From the NCBI GenBank assembly GCA_036346355.1, contig CM070569.1, positions 58,118,561 to 58,182,560 of the forward strand: a stretch of DNA of 64,000 nucleotides, given 5' to 3'. Made by a program: the position numbers and the translations under genes. Each line of letters opens with the position of its first letter. The stretch's first letter is position 1. This DNA comes from Rhipidocladum racemiflorum. Lineage: Eukaryota; Streptophyta; Magnoliopsida; Poales; Poaceae. Below the pieces are notes generated by a model. That model did no database searches. It had not been told where the DNA came from and saw nothing but the letters and a program-made list of their open reading frames with translations. Positions 23,778-35,779 of this stretch are shown here, piece after piece.

Positions 23778-26700
23778 ATGGACCGGAGATGGATGTACAA
23801 TGCGAACCGTTGCAATGAGAATACATCGACAGCGTATTCGCTTTTCTGACGAGCAAATGAGGAGAACAGATTGCAAAAGAAGACGGAGTACATACATTGT
23901 CCATGCATTGATTGCAAGAATGAGAAGATGTTTTCGGACAAAGACCAAATCCACTTGCACCGATTCGGAGGGGCTTTGTACCTAGCTATACCATTGGACA
24001 AGGCACGGTGAAGAGGAGATCATACTTCAATGTGATAATGTCGACGACGCACGAAGCCGCCAATATGGCGGTGACATCGGGTATGGAACCGATGAGGATA
24101 GGTTGGTCGTTGACGATGACAATAATCGGCTCAAATGTTGCGCGATGCGAAGGAAACTACGGTAGTGAGAGAGAGTTTAATCAGTTCAAGGGTTTGATAG
24201 AGGACTCGGAGAAACCTTTGTTCCCAGGTTGCAAGGAGGAATACACAAAGTTGCACAATGTGCTTTCACTACTGAAATTGAAGGCAAGCAATGGTTGGTC
24301 CGACAAGAGTTTCACGGAGTTGCTACGTCTCTTAGCGGACATGCTTCGAGAGGGCAACCTGTTGCCTAAGACCACGTATTTTGCCAAGAAGGTTGTATGT
24401 CCCTTGGGATTGGAGGTAGAAAGAATACACGCGTGTCCAAACGATTGTATACTCTATCGCAAAGACTATGCGCACACGCATGTATGTCCGGTGTGCAAAG
24501 CATCGCGATACAAAGCGTAAGGGCGAGGAAAGCGAAGGCATAGAAGTGAAGAATGGAGCTCCCGCTAAAGTGGTGTGGTATTTGCCGGTAATACCTCGTC
24601 TAAAGCGTTTATTTGCAAATAAAAAGCATGCCAAGCTGATGCGATGGCACTCGGAAGAGCGAAAAGAGGATGGAAAGTCGAGGCACCTGCCGATTACGCC
24701 CGGTGGAGAACCATCGATAGGCTCTTTAGGAGAACTTCGGAAATGAGCCAAGGAACATAAGGTTTGGGTTGAGTACGGATGGAATGAATCCTTTCGGTAA
24801 CATGAGCGTATTCATAGCACTTGGCCCGTGACTCTCAGTATCTACAACCTTCCTCCTTGGTCGTGTATGAAGCGAAAATACATTATGATGTCGCTTATCC
24901 AAGGGCCGAGACAACCTGGAAACGATATTGATGTATACCTACAACCATTGGTGGAAGATCTTGTGCTCTTGTGGAATGAAGGTGTACAGTATGGGATGAG
25001 TACAAGCGGGAGTACTTCACTCTACGCGCAATGTTGTTCTGCACCATCAATGATTTACCGACCCTAGGTAACCTGTCGGCCGTACTATAAAAGGAGCTAA
25101 AGCTTGCCCCAATGCCTGGATGAAACTAGTAGCGTGTGGCTTAACAACTCGAGGAAAAGCAGTCTACATGCGTCACCGTCGGTTCCTTGAAAGAATCATC
25201 CGTACCGTAATATGAAAAAACAATTTGTGGTACAAAGGAGGACGGTTCAGCTCCAAGGCCTCTTCTTGAGGAAGAGGTATATGATATGGTTAAGGATATT
25301 AATGTTGTACTTGGAAAGGGGATACCTCGAGGTCCGTCTTGAGAAAACCACGTGGAAGAAGAGATCCTTATTTTGGGATTTGCCCTATTGGAAGGACTTA
25401 GAAGTTCGACATTGCATCGACGTCATGCATGTAGAAAAGAATGTATGTGACAGCGTGCTTGGTCTTTTCTTGAATATTCCTAGCAAAACAAAGGATGGAT
25501 CAAGGCACGAAGGGACTGGAAGATATGAAGATCGAGCCGAGCTACATCCTCAAGACACCTGAAAGGCCGACTTTACCTTCCCCGACTTGCCATACTCTGT
25601 CCAAGAAAGAGAAAAGCAGACCTCTGCAAGTGCTTGCGTAGTGTGAAAGTTCCGTCAGGTTACTCCGCAAACATCAAGAAACCTGTATCGATGAAAGATT
25701 TGAAGTTAATCGTATGAAGTCTCATGATTGTCATGTGATGATGACACAAATGCTCCCTATTGCAATTAGAGGTATTTTGCACGACAAGGTTCGAGAGGCA
25801 ATCATGAGGTTGTGTTTCTTCTTTAACGCGATTTCACGTAAGGTCATCGATCCCGTTGGACTTTATGAACTGCAGTCGATGTGGTCAACACTCTGTGTCG
25901 CCTAGAGATGTATTTTCCTCCATCATTTTTCGATATCATGGTTCATCTCATTGTTCACCTTGTGAATGAGATAAATATTTGTGGGCGATATTCTGCATCG
26001 GATGTATCCGTTCGAAAGGTACATGGGTGTTACGAAGAAATATGTACGTAATCGATCGCGACCTAAGGTTCCATTGTAGAAGGTTATGCAACCGAGGAGG
26101 TTATTGAGTTCTGCGTCGATTACATGGACGAGGTTGAACCGGTAGGAGTGCCGTATCACGCCATGAGGGGAGGCTAGGCGGCAAAGGAGTAATCGGAAAG
26201 AAATCCACAAATTCTTACGATCATTTTTGTTCGAACAAGCTCATTTCACGCAGTCTTGCAGCGATCGAGGTATCCCGTTTATGGACATGCACAAGGAAAA
26301 GCTACAGAGGGAAAATCGTGGACGATCGAGAGGTTTGGATAACAAAAGAGCACAATCGTGTGTTCAATCATTGGTTCAAGGAGCACATGTCCGTGAAGAA
26401 ACCGGTGTTACGTTGAGGTGGTTGGCAAAAGGGCCATCAGGTACAATCGTGACATGGCAAGGATACGACATAAATGGATATACATTTTACACGAGAGCTC
26501 GGGATAGCAAAAGTACTTACCAAAAGCAGTGGTGTCCGTATAGATGCCTACGACAATACAGCGATGAAGAAGAGCGGCTTCTATGGGTTTATAGAGGAGA
26601 TTTGGGAGCTCGACTCTTTGCATTTTCAAGATCCCGATGTTTGATTGTCGTTGGGTCCAACTCCCAAAGGGTGTCAAGGTGGACAAATATGGCTTCACTC

Positions 26701-26990
26701 TTTGTGGACATCGAGCAAGTCGGATATAGAGACGAACCATTCGTACTTGCGAAGCAAGTTGCACAGTCTTCTATGTAATCGACCGTGAGATAAGAAGCGT
26801 CATGTAGTTCTTCAAGGAAAACAAAGGATCGTCGGAGTTGAGAATGTCGTGGATGAGGAAGAGTACAACCAGTTTGATGAGTTGCCTCCTTTCGTAGATG
26901 GCGACATCGTGCTCGGCGAAGCAACCACTCGAGGAAGCCACCTATCATCGTGATGATCATGAAGAAGGCCAAATTGTGAAAGAAAATAAT
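23778..26990 (+). pseudogene. CACTA TNP2-like transposase, degenerate
   Basis: TNP2 is the En/Spm-type transposase that binds and cuts the CACTA ends. The reading begins MDRRWMYNAN at 23778 just after an AG acceptor. It then shows the transposase-associated Cys motif (CPCIDCKN, about 23905), and a long open piece (24150-24520) with KSFTELLRLLADML and the PNDCILYR and HVCPVC zinc-finger-like parts. The core follows in other frames (KVVWYLPVIPRLKRLF, KLMRWHSEERKEDGKSRHL, LYNLPPW-type segment, DIDVYLQPLVEDL). DUF4218-like sequence lies at 25700-26200 (MTQMLPIAIRGIL) and DUF4216-like sequence at 26430-26960 (ITWQGYDINGYTFYT type). Many stops and frameshifts separate these parts, so no full protein can be made. 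Confidence 0.85.
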
Positions 26991-27009
26991 TAGCTACGAG
27001 TAATGGCAA

Positions 27010-27690
27010 AATGTGTGTATTTATGTGGGGTAATGGAAATGTAATGTCGAATATGCATTTATGTGGAGTAATGGCATTTTTGTTAAAAATATGCTTTATA
27101 TTAATTCATGGCTTTATATTAATAGAAGGAAATCTGAAAAATATGCTTTATATTAATTCATGGCTTTATATTAATAGAAGGAAATCTGAAAAATATGCTT
27201 TATATTAATTTATATTAATCGAGGATTCAAATTTCATAAGAATATAAATTTATATAGCATAGATAAATTAGTTATGAATAATTAGTAGTTAATATATATG
27301 ATAGGTTCACTAATACATTAATTCATGGCTTTATATTAATAGAAGGAAATCTTAAAAATATGCTTTATATTAATTTATATTAATCGAGGATTCAAATTTC
27401 ATAAGAATATAAATTTATATATCCTAGATAAATTAGTTATGAATAATTAGTAGTTAATATATATGATAGGTTCACTAATACATTAATTCATGGCTTTATA
27501 TTAATAGAAGGAAATCTTAAAAATATGCTTTATATTAATTTATATTAATAAGGGTTCAAATTTCATAAGAATATAAATTTATATAGCATAGATAAATTAG
27601 TTATGAATAATTAGTAGTTAATATATATGATAGGTTCACTAATACAAGAATTCATGGCTTTATAATTGAAGGAAATCTGAAAAATAGTAT
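27010..27690. repeat. AT-rich tandem array, ~165-bp period
   Basis: Units carry ATTCATGGCTTTATATTAAT and AGTTAATATATATGATAGG, with starts near 27316, 27481 and 27645. Shorter partial copies from 27100 precede them. It sits between the TNP2 remnant and an internal subterminal-repeat block. Confidence 0.85.
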
Positions 27691-27805
27691 TAGTGGCGGT
27701 TTTAATTACAACCGCCATCGATAATTTTATCTGTGGCGGTTTTTAATTACAACCGCCATCGATAAACCTTATCTGTGGCGGTTTTAATTAACAACCGCCA
27801 CCGAT
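27690..27805. repeat. Internal copy of CACTA subterminal repeats
   Basis: Three GGCGGTTTT...AACCGCC hairpin units lie in the middle of the element. Their tails (CCATCGATA) match the right-end block better than the left. A TATA-like CCTATATAAACC at 27812 and a GC-rich leader-like region (27840-28195) ending in a GTGAGC donor follow. It looks like a second element start or a promoter for the second gene. Confidence 0.8.
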
Positions 27806-27839
27806 ATGTCCCCTATATAAACCACGGCAAAGTGGTCGG

Positions 27840-28195
27840 TCCTCACCGGTAGCTTTGAACCCTACCGCCTCCCTCCGCGGCGACCCGCCGCCTCCCTCCC
27901 TCGCCCGGTGACCCCGCCGCCTCCATCCCGCGCCCGGTGACCCCGCCTCCTCCTGGTGCCCCTCGACGCCGCCACCGTTCCAGTCCAGCGCCGTCCTCGC
28001 CCCCGTCCGGCCCCGTCGGCCCCCCCCCCGCCCACCTGCTCTGCCCGTCTCCTCCCGGTGCCTCGACTCCGCCGCCCGTTCGGTGGGCGCCGTCCCGCCC
28101 AGCACAAGATCTCCTGGAGCCGTCCCCGCCCCCGTCGGCCACCCCCGCCCTTCCCTGCTCCAGCCCCGCCCAGCTCGTCCCCGCCATTGAAGGTG
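27840..28195 (+). promoter_or_regulatory. GC-rich leader-like region downstream of a TATA box
   Basis: After TATATAAA at 27815 the DNA turns strongly C-rich for 350 bases and ends at CCATTGAAG followed by GTGAGC, a plausible first-exon donor. Pro-rich open frames in several phases are composition effects. It could be a leader exon, native or captured, for the second CACTA gene. Transcription is inferred only. Confidence 0.4.
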
Positions 28196-28279
28196 AGCCC
28201 CCGTCCGACTGGAATGGAGTAGTATATATTAGATTAATGAAAATGGCGAATCAGTATAATCTTGGATTGGAGTAGTATG

Positions 28280-30030
28280 TATGTATGTTAAATTAATAGT
28301 GATTGGTTACCTCGTTGTTCCATATGCTCTTCGTCTTTGTGAGATCAAATGAAAAATTATGATTGATTAGATGTTGGCTCTTTAGTGAACCTTCTTGGTT
28401 GAAACTAATATGCTCACTAGTCACTATTCAAAGACTAATATGGTCTTACATTAATTATCTTGTATATTCAATTCGAGATTTGTGTTGCGCTACAATAACA
28501 TTTGTCTCCATTGGTCCACCCTTGTCGCTATAGTTTGGATGCTACAGAGTTCAAATTAACTCGTAGTTCTCTCTAAACCTTGAATTACCTTATGAAAACA
28601 TTGCAAAGACTTTAGATGAAAATACCGACTTTCCATTCCTTGTTAGTACTATATGCAAGCAAACTGTACACACTATATGCAGCCAAAGTAAGGAAACTAT
28701 GTTAAGAGTCATTGAATGAGATCCATTGCATGCACACTTATTACATTGCAATCGAATAGACACTAAGCGGCAAATTGATTAGCGTTTCATACTTTGCCGA
28801 ATGATCTGCACAATTACAATGGTTTCTTTGTCAACCATATAACCATATGAGGTAGCCCTCTACTTTGATAATACTCCATACGTCCCTTTCATAAGGAAAC
28901 TCCATGCAGTTCATATTGTTGATACCATTCATTATGATGAATTGTACTTCGATCCCGACGGCTAAATAGGGATTGATAAGATGTATTTAAGGGACTGATG
29001 TACATATTTATATGCTCAATCTGTTTGATGTGTAAAATCCTGAAATAGTGAGTAATACTTGTGCTTACTATTTATATGCTCATGCTTCAAATTAATCTGA
29101 CATCTTCTCTCTTCTTTAAAAACAAAACCATAATGGACCACTTCTTTAAAAACACTACATATGGTCACATTACTTTGTTATTGAAAGCACATTGTGCAAG
29201 AAAATGGTCTCATTTTTCTTTGCTTGTTGCGTGGTGACTAGAATAATATGCCAATTTTGGAACATTTGCTTAACTCGTATGCTCTGGATGAATTGTTGGT
29301 ACTGTGGGTAATTCTCTGTGAGGAGTCGGCTTAAATGAGACGAGGTTGTGACAGTATAAGTAAAGTCTGAAATTAGTTAACTTGTTATTAGTATTTTGTC
29401 AAATTCCTTTACTGGTTGTTGTGTTGATTACTTAGTTCAGTCTATGATCTAGTTGCCTTTGTGGCGAGGAAGGCTAATCTTTTGATTAAGCAACCCGACA
29501 TCTGAGAGAAATACTAAAATCAAATCTTCTTATTGTTCTCTTATATTCTCTCCCGTGGGACTATAATCAACCCACTGCTCGGACACTAGGGTTTTTATTG
29601 TTCTCTTATTTGCATCTTATGGTGTTCATGTTCTTCAGTAGCAATAGGTGCGACTCGAGGCGCGTAGACCTCGAGGAGTTCTTGGTGCTCGGACACCAAG
29701 ATTCTTGTTTCTTACCTCATTGCTTAAGAACTTGGCCATAAGACCTTCTAATTAATACAAGACTTCTTCTCTTTTAATCAAATTGCTGTTCTTAAGGATG
29801 TACCTATTCTGGTCTTAGCCGCCTTGCTTTTAACTACATATTTTTTACCGACGCTTAGCATAGCGTGTAAACCTACCTAGTCCGGTCTTAGTTGCCTTCT
29901 ATAGTCGCGGAGTAGTTTTACCTGTTGGTTAGGATTTCTCAACATTATTTATCACATCGGTTGATCTCTCTACACAATAAGACCTCTTGTTCACATTATC
30001 TTCGAAATGACTATGTTTACTTTCGAAATG
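28280..30030. other. CACTA interior without recognisable coding
   Basis: AT-rich sequence between the leader-like region and the second gene, probably intron or spacer. No domain was recognised. Confidence 0.5.
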
Positions 30031-30039
30031 TAGTTCTTA

Positions 30040-31300
30040 TGGAGCCTGAGGCCCAGCCTGGGTTGGAGGATGCTTCCAACCCGTCCCCGAACTCAAGCCC
30101 GAGTAGATACCTGTTGGACCATCCAACCTTCGAAGGTGCCGAAGCCTCCTTCGCTGTCGGAGATGCTGATGCTCCCGTTGCAAGACGTCGAGGCCGAGGG
30201 AAAACTAAGAAGCCTGAAGGCCGGCATACCATCTCAGAGGTCTCAGATCTTTGAGTCCGGTTAAACCGGCAAAAATAGCAGCAAAATATAGGTCAACATG
30301 CGGGTACATCGCAAGGGATAAAGTGCCAATCACCTATTTGGATTGGCACAAAGTGCCCGACGCCATCAAAATGGATCTATGGACAGAGCTGAAAGAAACT
30401 TTCGAATTCCCTGAAGGAGCTGAAGAGCTCGTGCGTCGTAATGCCTTGATGTCAATGGATGTCGATGGAGGAACTTCAAGTCCAAGCTGAATACGCAATA
30501 TGTGATGAAAAATCGGTCGACCATCGAGATTATCCTAAAGTAGAGCCATATTGGGATGAATTTATTGCGATGAAGCAAGGCGAAGCAGAATAAAATCCAG
30601 TGAGGACCACCGCCGGATCGCAAGGATGAACACTCACCCCACAGACTAGGCACGAGTGGAGTGCAGGTAAGATTCCTCACCGGGAGAGGCAAGAATTGGA
30701 TGCAATCCGATCGACCGCACAAGTCCCTTGGCGGTCTGGGACCGAGTTAAGCATTATGTGCTAGCAAGGGCATCTGTCATGCCTAGTGGGGCTTATCATT
30801 CAAAAGCAACGATGATGAAGCAATCTCCCAACGAATTCGGGAGCTGCACGCCGAGTCCACCCAAGGAAATTTTCACGCAGATAGGGAGAAGGGACGAACT
30901 AACAAAGCACCTTTGGGAAATAAAGAGCATCCTGGTCGGACACGAGGCGTAGGGGTCAAGGTTCCACTGGAAGATTGGTTTCCCGAGCACGGAGACTCGT
31001 CTGAGTCGCAAGAGAGCGAAAGAAGAGCGTCGCGAACGGGCTATGGAGGAGATGAAGCAAAAGATGCTTCAAGAATTACAAAGCACCATAGAACAACAAG
31101 TTCAACAAAAAGTACAAGAAGCCATGAGCGATCGCAAGGACACAACATCGTTCTCGCCAACCCTACGAATCGCCGTAGCGATTGCGCGTCCACACCATTG
31201 GTACAACCGGATAACACGCATTATCCTGTGGGCGACATACAAGACCCACACCTGCCCACTCAATGTGCCTGTCTATGAACATATTTTTACAGTCGCTACA
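30040..31300 (+). pseudogene. Ptta/En-Spm TNPA-like protein, degenerate
   Basis: Starts MEPEAQPGLEDASNP (ATG at 30040). It continues through a basic RRGRGKTKKPEGRHT segment, then a frame change to YLDWHKVPDAIKMDLWTELKE (about 30340). This matches the plant Transposase_24 (Ptta/En/Spm) family pattern of an Ile/Trp-rich helix region. Later pieces are in frame fragments: NEFGSCTPSPPKEIF and DELTKHLWEIKS, then a coiled-coil Glu/Gln stretch (EEMKQKMLQELQSTIEQQVQ, about 31050). Several stops and indels break it. It would have been the second element-encoded protein, which binds subterminal repeats. Confidence 0.7.
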
Positions 31301-31749
31301 GGATAGCTTATCCATACCTACAAGGGGATGTTTTGCACAACTCTCCGATAGCTCCGAGTTATGCAAAGGTCCAGGTGGACACGGTGCTTCCACAGCTTTC
31401 GAGGTTGGACTGGAAATGCCTTGCAATGATGAGGTCACAACTCTAGGAAGTGCCGTTCACACTTTCATCCGATGGCGTAAGCGTGACATCGTCTTGGATC
31501 ATGAACCGCCACCTCTCCTGCAGTACAACCGCCACCTCTCTCTGCATACAACTCGCCCATTCATCACCAACACCTGGCGTCAAATGGCTAGTGCGCCCAC
31601 TATAAAGGAGCCTGCTCTAGGAGCCCATTCGTCACCAGCGCCTCAACATCAAAAGCTTAGTGTGACCACTTCAAAAGACGAAGGTACAACACCTGATCCG
31701 AAGAAATGGCCCGTTAGACAAGCCATATCAGTTAGATCAGGCGGCTGCA

Positions 31750-33060
31750 ATGCAGTATGATGTCATCAGAGGAAAAGGAAAGGGCAAAGCGAAATCTCAA
31801 GTACAAGATAATCACGAAAGGCTGAAATACGAGCTTGGAAAGCCATTAGTCACCGAATCGAAGTTGAAGAGCCTAACACTCATGATGCAGCGACTACATG
31901 ACTGGTACATGATGCGATCCAATCAACATTTACTCCCGAAGATGATCACTGCCATTTACGGAGAGGAACATTTTCACCATGAGGGGGTTGGCTACTTCAT
32001 GATAGAATTCGATAACTTGCACAACTTGTTCTATCACGACGCCCTCGACGTGTCTTTTTTGCGATGCTGGACACTGTAAGTGTCTACTATATAAATCATG
32101 GTTTACATTCACGTAATACCGATAAATGTGTTGTCTAACTTTTTCCTTATCTAGATACGAGACTATTGAATTGAGAAGAACCAAGGGCCCAGTGGGATTC
32201 CTCGACCCAGGAACGGTGTGCCAGATCGAAATCTTAAGAGCACCAAATGAGGTTGAGGAATACATATACAGCGTTGCTAAAACTACAAGACAAGGAATTC
32301 ATACTTGTTCCATACAATTTTAAGTAAGTTTCTCACTGGCTAGTTAAATCACTTGTTGAATTCGCTCATTTCTCTTATCCTAGGGCTAATGACTATAGCA
32401 TCATACATGTATATGTAGGTTCCACTTTGGATTCTTGTAGTAGTGACCCTAAAAGAGCAAGTTCTTTGGTCATGGATTCGATGGACAAAGATAAAAAGAC
32501 TACGAAGAGCTGCTAAGTGTAATGAATGCGGCGTTCAAAAGATATTGTACAAAGAGCTTGAGATACCGCCCATTCCGTAAATCCCTTTCAGTCAGAACTA
32601 AATTTCCAGACGCACGCAAGAAATATTCTTATATCGCATTTCATAGTAAATAACTCCTTCCATGACATTTTAGTTTATTCAATTTTTGTAGTGTCACAAG
32701 CGATGCAAGGCACAAATTTATGTGGGTACTTATGTGCCAATACATGCGAAATCTTATCTTCTACAATAATAGACAATGACGTAGAGGTTTGTCATGCTAA
32801 CATTACACATTTATTCGCACCACTCAATTTCTATATATACTCTTAGATTTATTTTTCGTACTTGTAGCGCCTCAAATTGCCTACGACAGGACTACATCCT
32901 CTTGACATCCAAGCCATTCAGGACAGCTAAACTTACTTCCTCATGAAGGAAGTCATCAACAAAAAGGGCGAGTTTTATGATGAAGACAACAATGATCAAT
33001 TGCTCCATCTTTCTTTGTTAAGCGTCGTTCGCCTCCAAAGAATCCCTAAAGGCTCGTAGG
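31750..33060 (+). pseudogene. Ulp1-like cysteine peptidase segment of the CACTA second gene, degenerate
   Basis: The open part 31750-32079 reads through LKYELGKPLVTESKLKSLTLMMQRLHDWYM and GEEHFHHEGVGYFMIEFDNLHNLFY. An intron-like gap follows, then CQIEILRAPNEVEEYI (32220). Downstream are remnants of the Ulp1 catalytic site. A His codon stands just before a two-base shift and ILVVV (about 32420). An Asp lies in MDSMD (about 32473). A Cys lies in NLCGYLC (about 32716). The order His-Asp-Cys is the SUMO-protease triad order. Ulp1-like domains are known in plant CACTA and MULE genes. Frameshifts make it non-functional. Confidence 0.6.
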
Positions 33061-33681
33061 CTTAAGATTGTGTGAGAAGATACTAGGTCTTGGATGTGGA
33101 CTTGTAAATTGTAAACGAGAGCATGACAAACTTTAGAAACGAGAAGATACTCTCTTGGTCAATATGACTAATCTTATTTATTATCGATCTATTACAATGT
33201 GTGTGATATAATAGTTTTGCTTGTGATATAATTATCGATCTATTACACCTAATGTTGTAATGCTGATTGGTTTTGTGATATAATTATTCTCTCGTCTCAT
33301 CGTGAACTCCTCCTTCACTGCATCATCGCATCACGAACTCCTCGCATCGGCGCCATCGTGTGCCTCCCTCTGTAAATGTGGTTAGGATGTAGTGATGATG
33401 GTGCTCATCTTTGAATTCCCCGAAGATGACCATCAATGTTGGTTTATCATTTGTAATGTGTTGAATGGGTTGCCACTTATAGTTCACTTCAAAAGCTGTC
33501 CAAAATGGATATGAGAGCATGCATTATGTGGGTGGCCATGGCTAGCAATTCCTGTTTGCACATTTTTGTTAACCTGTTCTCACAATGTTGGCCTATGTTT
33601 GCATGTGCTTTTGGCCATATTTCTTTTGAGTTACTTAATTGGTGAATTAATATGTTCTCTATTAGCATATGAAAGATACAG

Positions 33682-33867
33682 GTGAAGTGCTTGTTGGGCG
33701 TCACATTAGATTGTGGTCAGCACTTAATATGTGGTAAAGTTACTTGCGAATTATCATATTATCAAACTATAATCACTTGGTTAGTGTAATTTTGACATGT
33801 TTTGACTCAATGTAGTTATAACTATGGAACTGTTGAGGCATATGATCAGCAAAATGGCTTTCACAAG
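33682..33867 (+). pseudogene. Captured exons resembling a Tudor-like domain gene
   Basis: Two exon-like pieces, 33682-33733 and 33816-33867, have AG and GT at their borders. Joined, they keep frame and read EVLVGRHIRLWSALNMCYNY then GTVEAYDQQNGFHK. The pattern (VGRxIxLW, YxGTVxxYD, HK) fits the Tudor-like fold of PDS5-type chromatin proteins. The exact donor gene is not certain. A 33-nt open piece at 34107-34139 with good splice borders may belong to the same transcript. Confidence 0.5.
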
Positions 33868-34484
33868 GTACTGTTATTACTTTCTCTTGTGCAATGTCAT
33901 ATTAGTACAGTTATTTTTATTTGTTGTTTTATTGCAATACTAAAAAAAATCATAAAGTTTATATTAAAAAAATCATAAAGTTTGTCCTCGCTTTGTTGTT
34001 TTATTGCCCAATATTAATAACTTGGAAGTTTATATCATACAAAAAAGGCTTATAAAGTAAAATGTAGTGTCAACAGCTTCATAGCTTCATATGTATCTCC
34101 CTGCAGTCTGGGAATGGGGGATCATCGACCTTACAAGCGGTATGAGACCGGGTAATATGGTACTTCTAGTTTCAAGATGTCCAAATGGTTATCTGAGCAA
34201 AACCTTTTAGCCGCAGCATTTTTGCATTAATGTTATTGTGTTTCTCAAATTCGACTATAATTGGAACTTACAATTATTTTATCCCTTATGGATCCTACTT
34301 CAAGATATGAAAATAATAGATGCGTTTGATGTCATTGGTTCATTGTTGATGAAAATTCATTTGGCAATACTTGTTGAAAATGCTTGAAATCTCTCGATGA
34401 ATTTGGATCACAATGTTTAGTGGTTGGTGATTGTTGTGTTTTTGGTTTCATGAATATGATAAGATGCTTTTCTGGACATTGCAG

Positions 34485-34702
34485 AGAAATAGGTGGTGAA
34501 GGTTCTTGAGCATGCAAGTACATTACAAGATCTCTGTATGGTATTAGGGATGAAATTTGTTAGCACAATAAGCGATCAAGTTCATAGCAGTCTAGATGAC
34601 TCTATTGGTAAGGACCACAAGAGCATTAACAATGATATCCTGTCAAAACTTGATAGGACTATAGCTACCCTTAATAAGGAAAAAGTGTTGAGGCTAAAGA
34701 AG
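34485..34702 (+). pseudogene. Captured exon resembling MAP65 microtubule-associated protein
   Basis: Between GCAG and GTAATA splice-like borders, the frame from 34496 reads KVLEHASTLQDLCMVLGMKF, then a VHSSLDDS-like stretch, then a helix ending DRTIATLNKEKVLRLKK. The sequence LCxVLGMxF, VHxSLD and TLxxxKxxRLxK fits the spacing of plant MAP65-1-type proteins, which bundle microtubules. A TAG stands in frame just upstream at 34490, so the exon cannot be used whole in this frame. It is a fragment carried inside the CACTA element, not a gene. Confidence 0.65.
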
Positions 34703-35009
34703 GTAATACATATCTTCGATTCTGTACTTGCCAACCAACAGCTGTTCTCTTCCTACATTATAGTTCCATTTATTTTCAATTTAATTGCAACAAATATGAG
34801 AAGGGGTGCACAGTTTTGAGTATATATATTGTTGTGTGACTTGTATATCTGTCCATGATATATTGTCATGATCATTGCTAGCCATATTTTGTTAGAATGG
34901 ACTATTAAAATAATGCATTTCAAAGATTCATGATGTTCTTCATATGTGATTTTGTATGGTTTTGTAAACTACAAGCTCTATTTCCTAACAATAACTTTGG
35001 ATATTTCAG

Positions 35010-35114
35010 GCAACTATTGAGGAAGGTGTTGTAGTTGGTGGTGGATGTAGCCTATTAAGATTATGTAAGAAGATCGACAGGCTCAAGGAGTCAATGGATA
35101 ATATAGAGCAAAAG
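35010..35114 (+). pseudogene. Captured exon resembling chloroplast CPN60 (Rubisco-binding chaperonin)
   Basis: A 105-nt, fully open exon between TTTCAG and GTACCT. It begins ATIEEGVVVGGGCSLLRL and ends KESMDNIEQK, exactly 35 codons. The EEGVVVGGG(C/T)xLLRL segment is the conserved GroEL/CPN60 motif near the apical-to-intermediate domain. The Cys and the DNxEQK tail favour the plastid beta-type subunit. It ends 270 bases before the right subterminal repeats. Because it is open and splice-bordered, it could be spliced into an element transcript. Confidence 0.75.
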
Positions 35115-35384
35115 GTACCTCACGCCTTCTTTGTTGTCGATAAAAGGGTAACATGTGGCGGTTTGGATATGTGTAGCTTGCAGCGTTTGATTCCACAAGC
35201 GATTATTTAAGTGTTTGGTTTTGTCCTTCGGCATGTATCATCTTGTGGTTCTTTTGTAATTCCTGTGTAATGGTGAAATGGATGGACAGACGATAGCTAT
35301 ATAGTTCTTTCTGTATCTTGTTTCAGAGGGCATGGCTAGCAATTCCTGAGGCTAGCCAAAAATACGTATTTTTTTATATCTTGG

Positions 35385-35765
35385 GCCGGGGATTATCGGT
35401 GGCGGTTTGATCCACAAACCGCCATCGATAATAATACGATGCGGTTTTACTTTTAAAACCGCCATCGATAAGTCAATAACGATTCACGGTTTTACCCACA
35501 AATCGCCATCGAAAAGGCAATACCGGTGGCGGTTTTACCCTAAACCGCCATCGATAATGGCAATATCGATGGCGGTTTTGACCTAAACCGCCATCGATAA
35601 TGGCAATATCAGTGACGGTTTTGACCACAAACCGTCACTGATAATAATATTTGTGGCGGTTCTAAAACCGCCACTGATAATCGCCGAATATTAGTGGCGC
35701 TTAATCTGTGGCGGTTCAAAAACCGCCACTAATGTCAGTTTAGAACCGCCACTAATGTGCTTCTC
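35385..35765. repeat. Right subterminal repeat block of the CACTA element
   Basis: About eight GGCGGTTT...AACCGCC hairpin units with tails CATCGATAA or CACTGATAA. Some units are mutated to CGATTCACGG or AACCGTC. The last unit lies 20 bases from the element end. Confidence 0.9.
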
Positions 35766-35779
35766 TATAGCAGTGTTCA

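Larger units (their letters stand above)
22610..35775 (+). mobile_element. CACTA (En/Spm-type) transposon, 13.2 kb, TSD TTC
   Basis: The left end is CACTACTACAAAA. The right end, in complement, is CACTGCTATAGAGAAG. A 3-bp TTC duplication flanks it at 22607-22609 and 35776-35778. Both ends carry dense subterminal repeats pairing GGCGGTT with AACCGCC. Inside, in order, are a decayed TNP2-type transposase, an AT-rich tandem array, an internal block of the same subterminal repeats, a decayed Ptta/TNPA-like gene leading into a Ulp1-like segment, and exon-like pieces of host genes. The long complete structure with inactive genes fits a once-autonomous, gene-capturing CACTA element. Confidence 0.9.

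Noticed and set aside
27937..28275. Pro/Arg-rich open frames in several phases
   Set aside because: Composition effect of a C-rich leader. No phase is better than the others.
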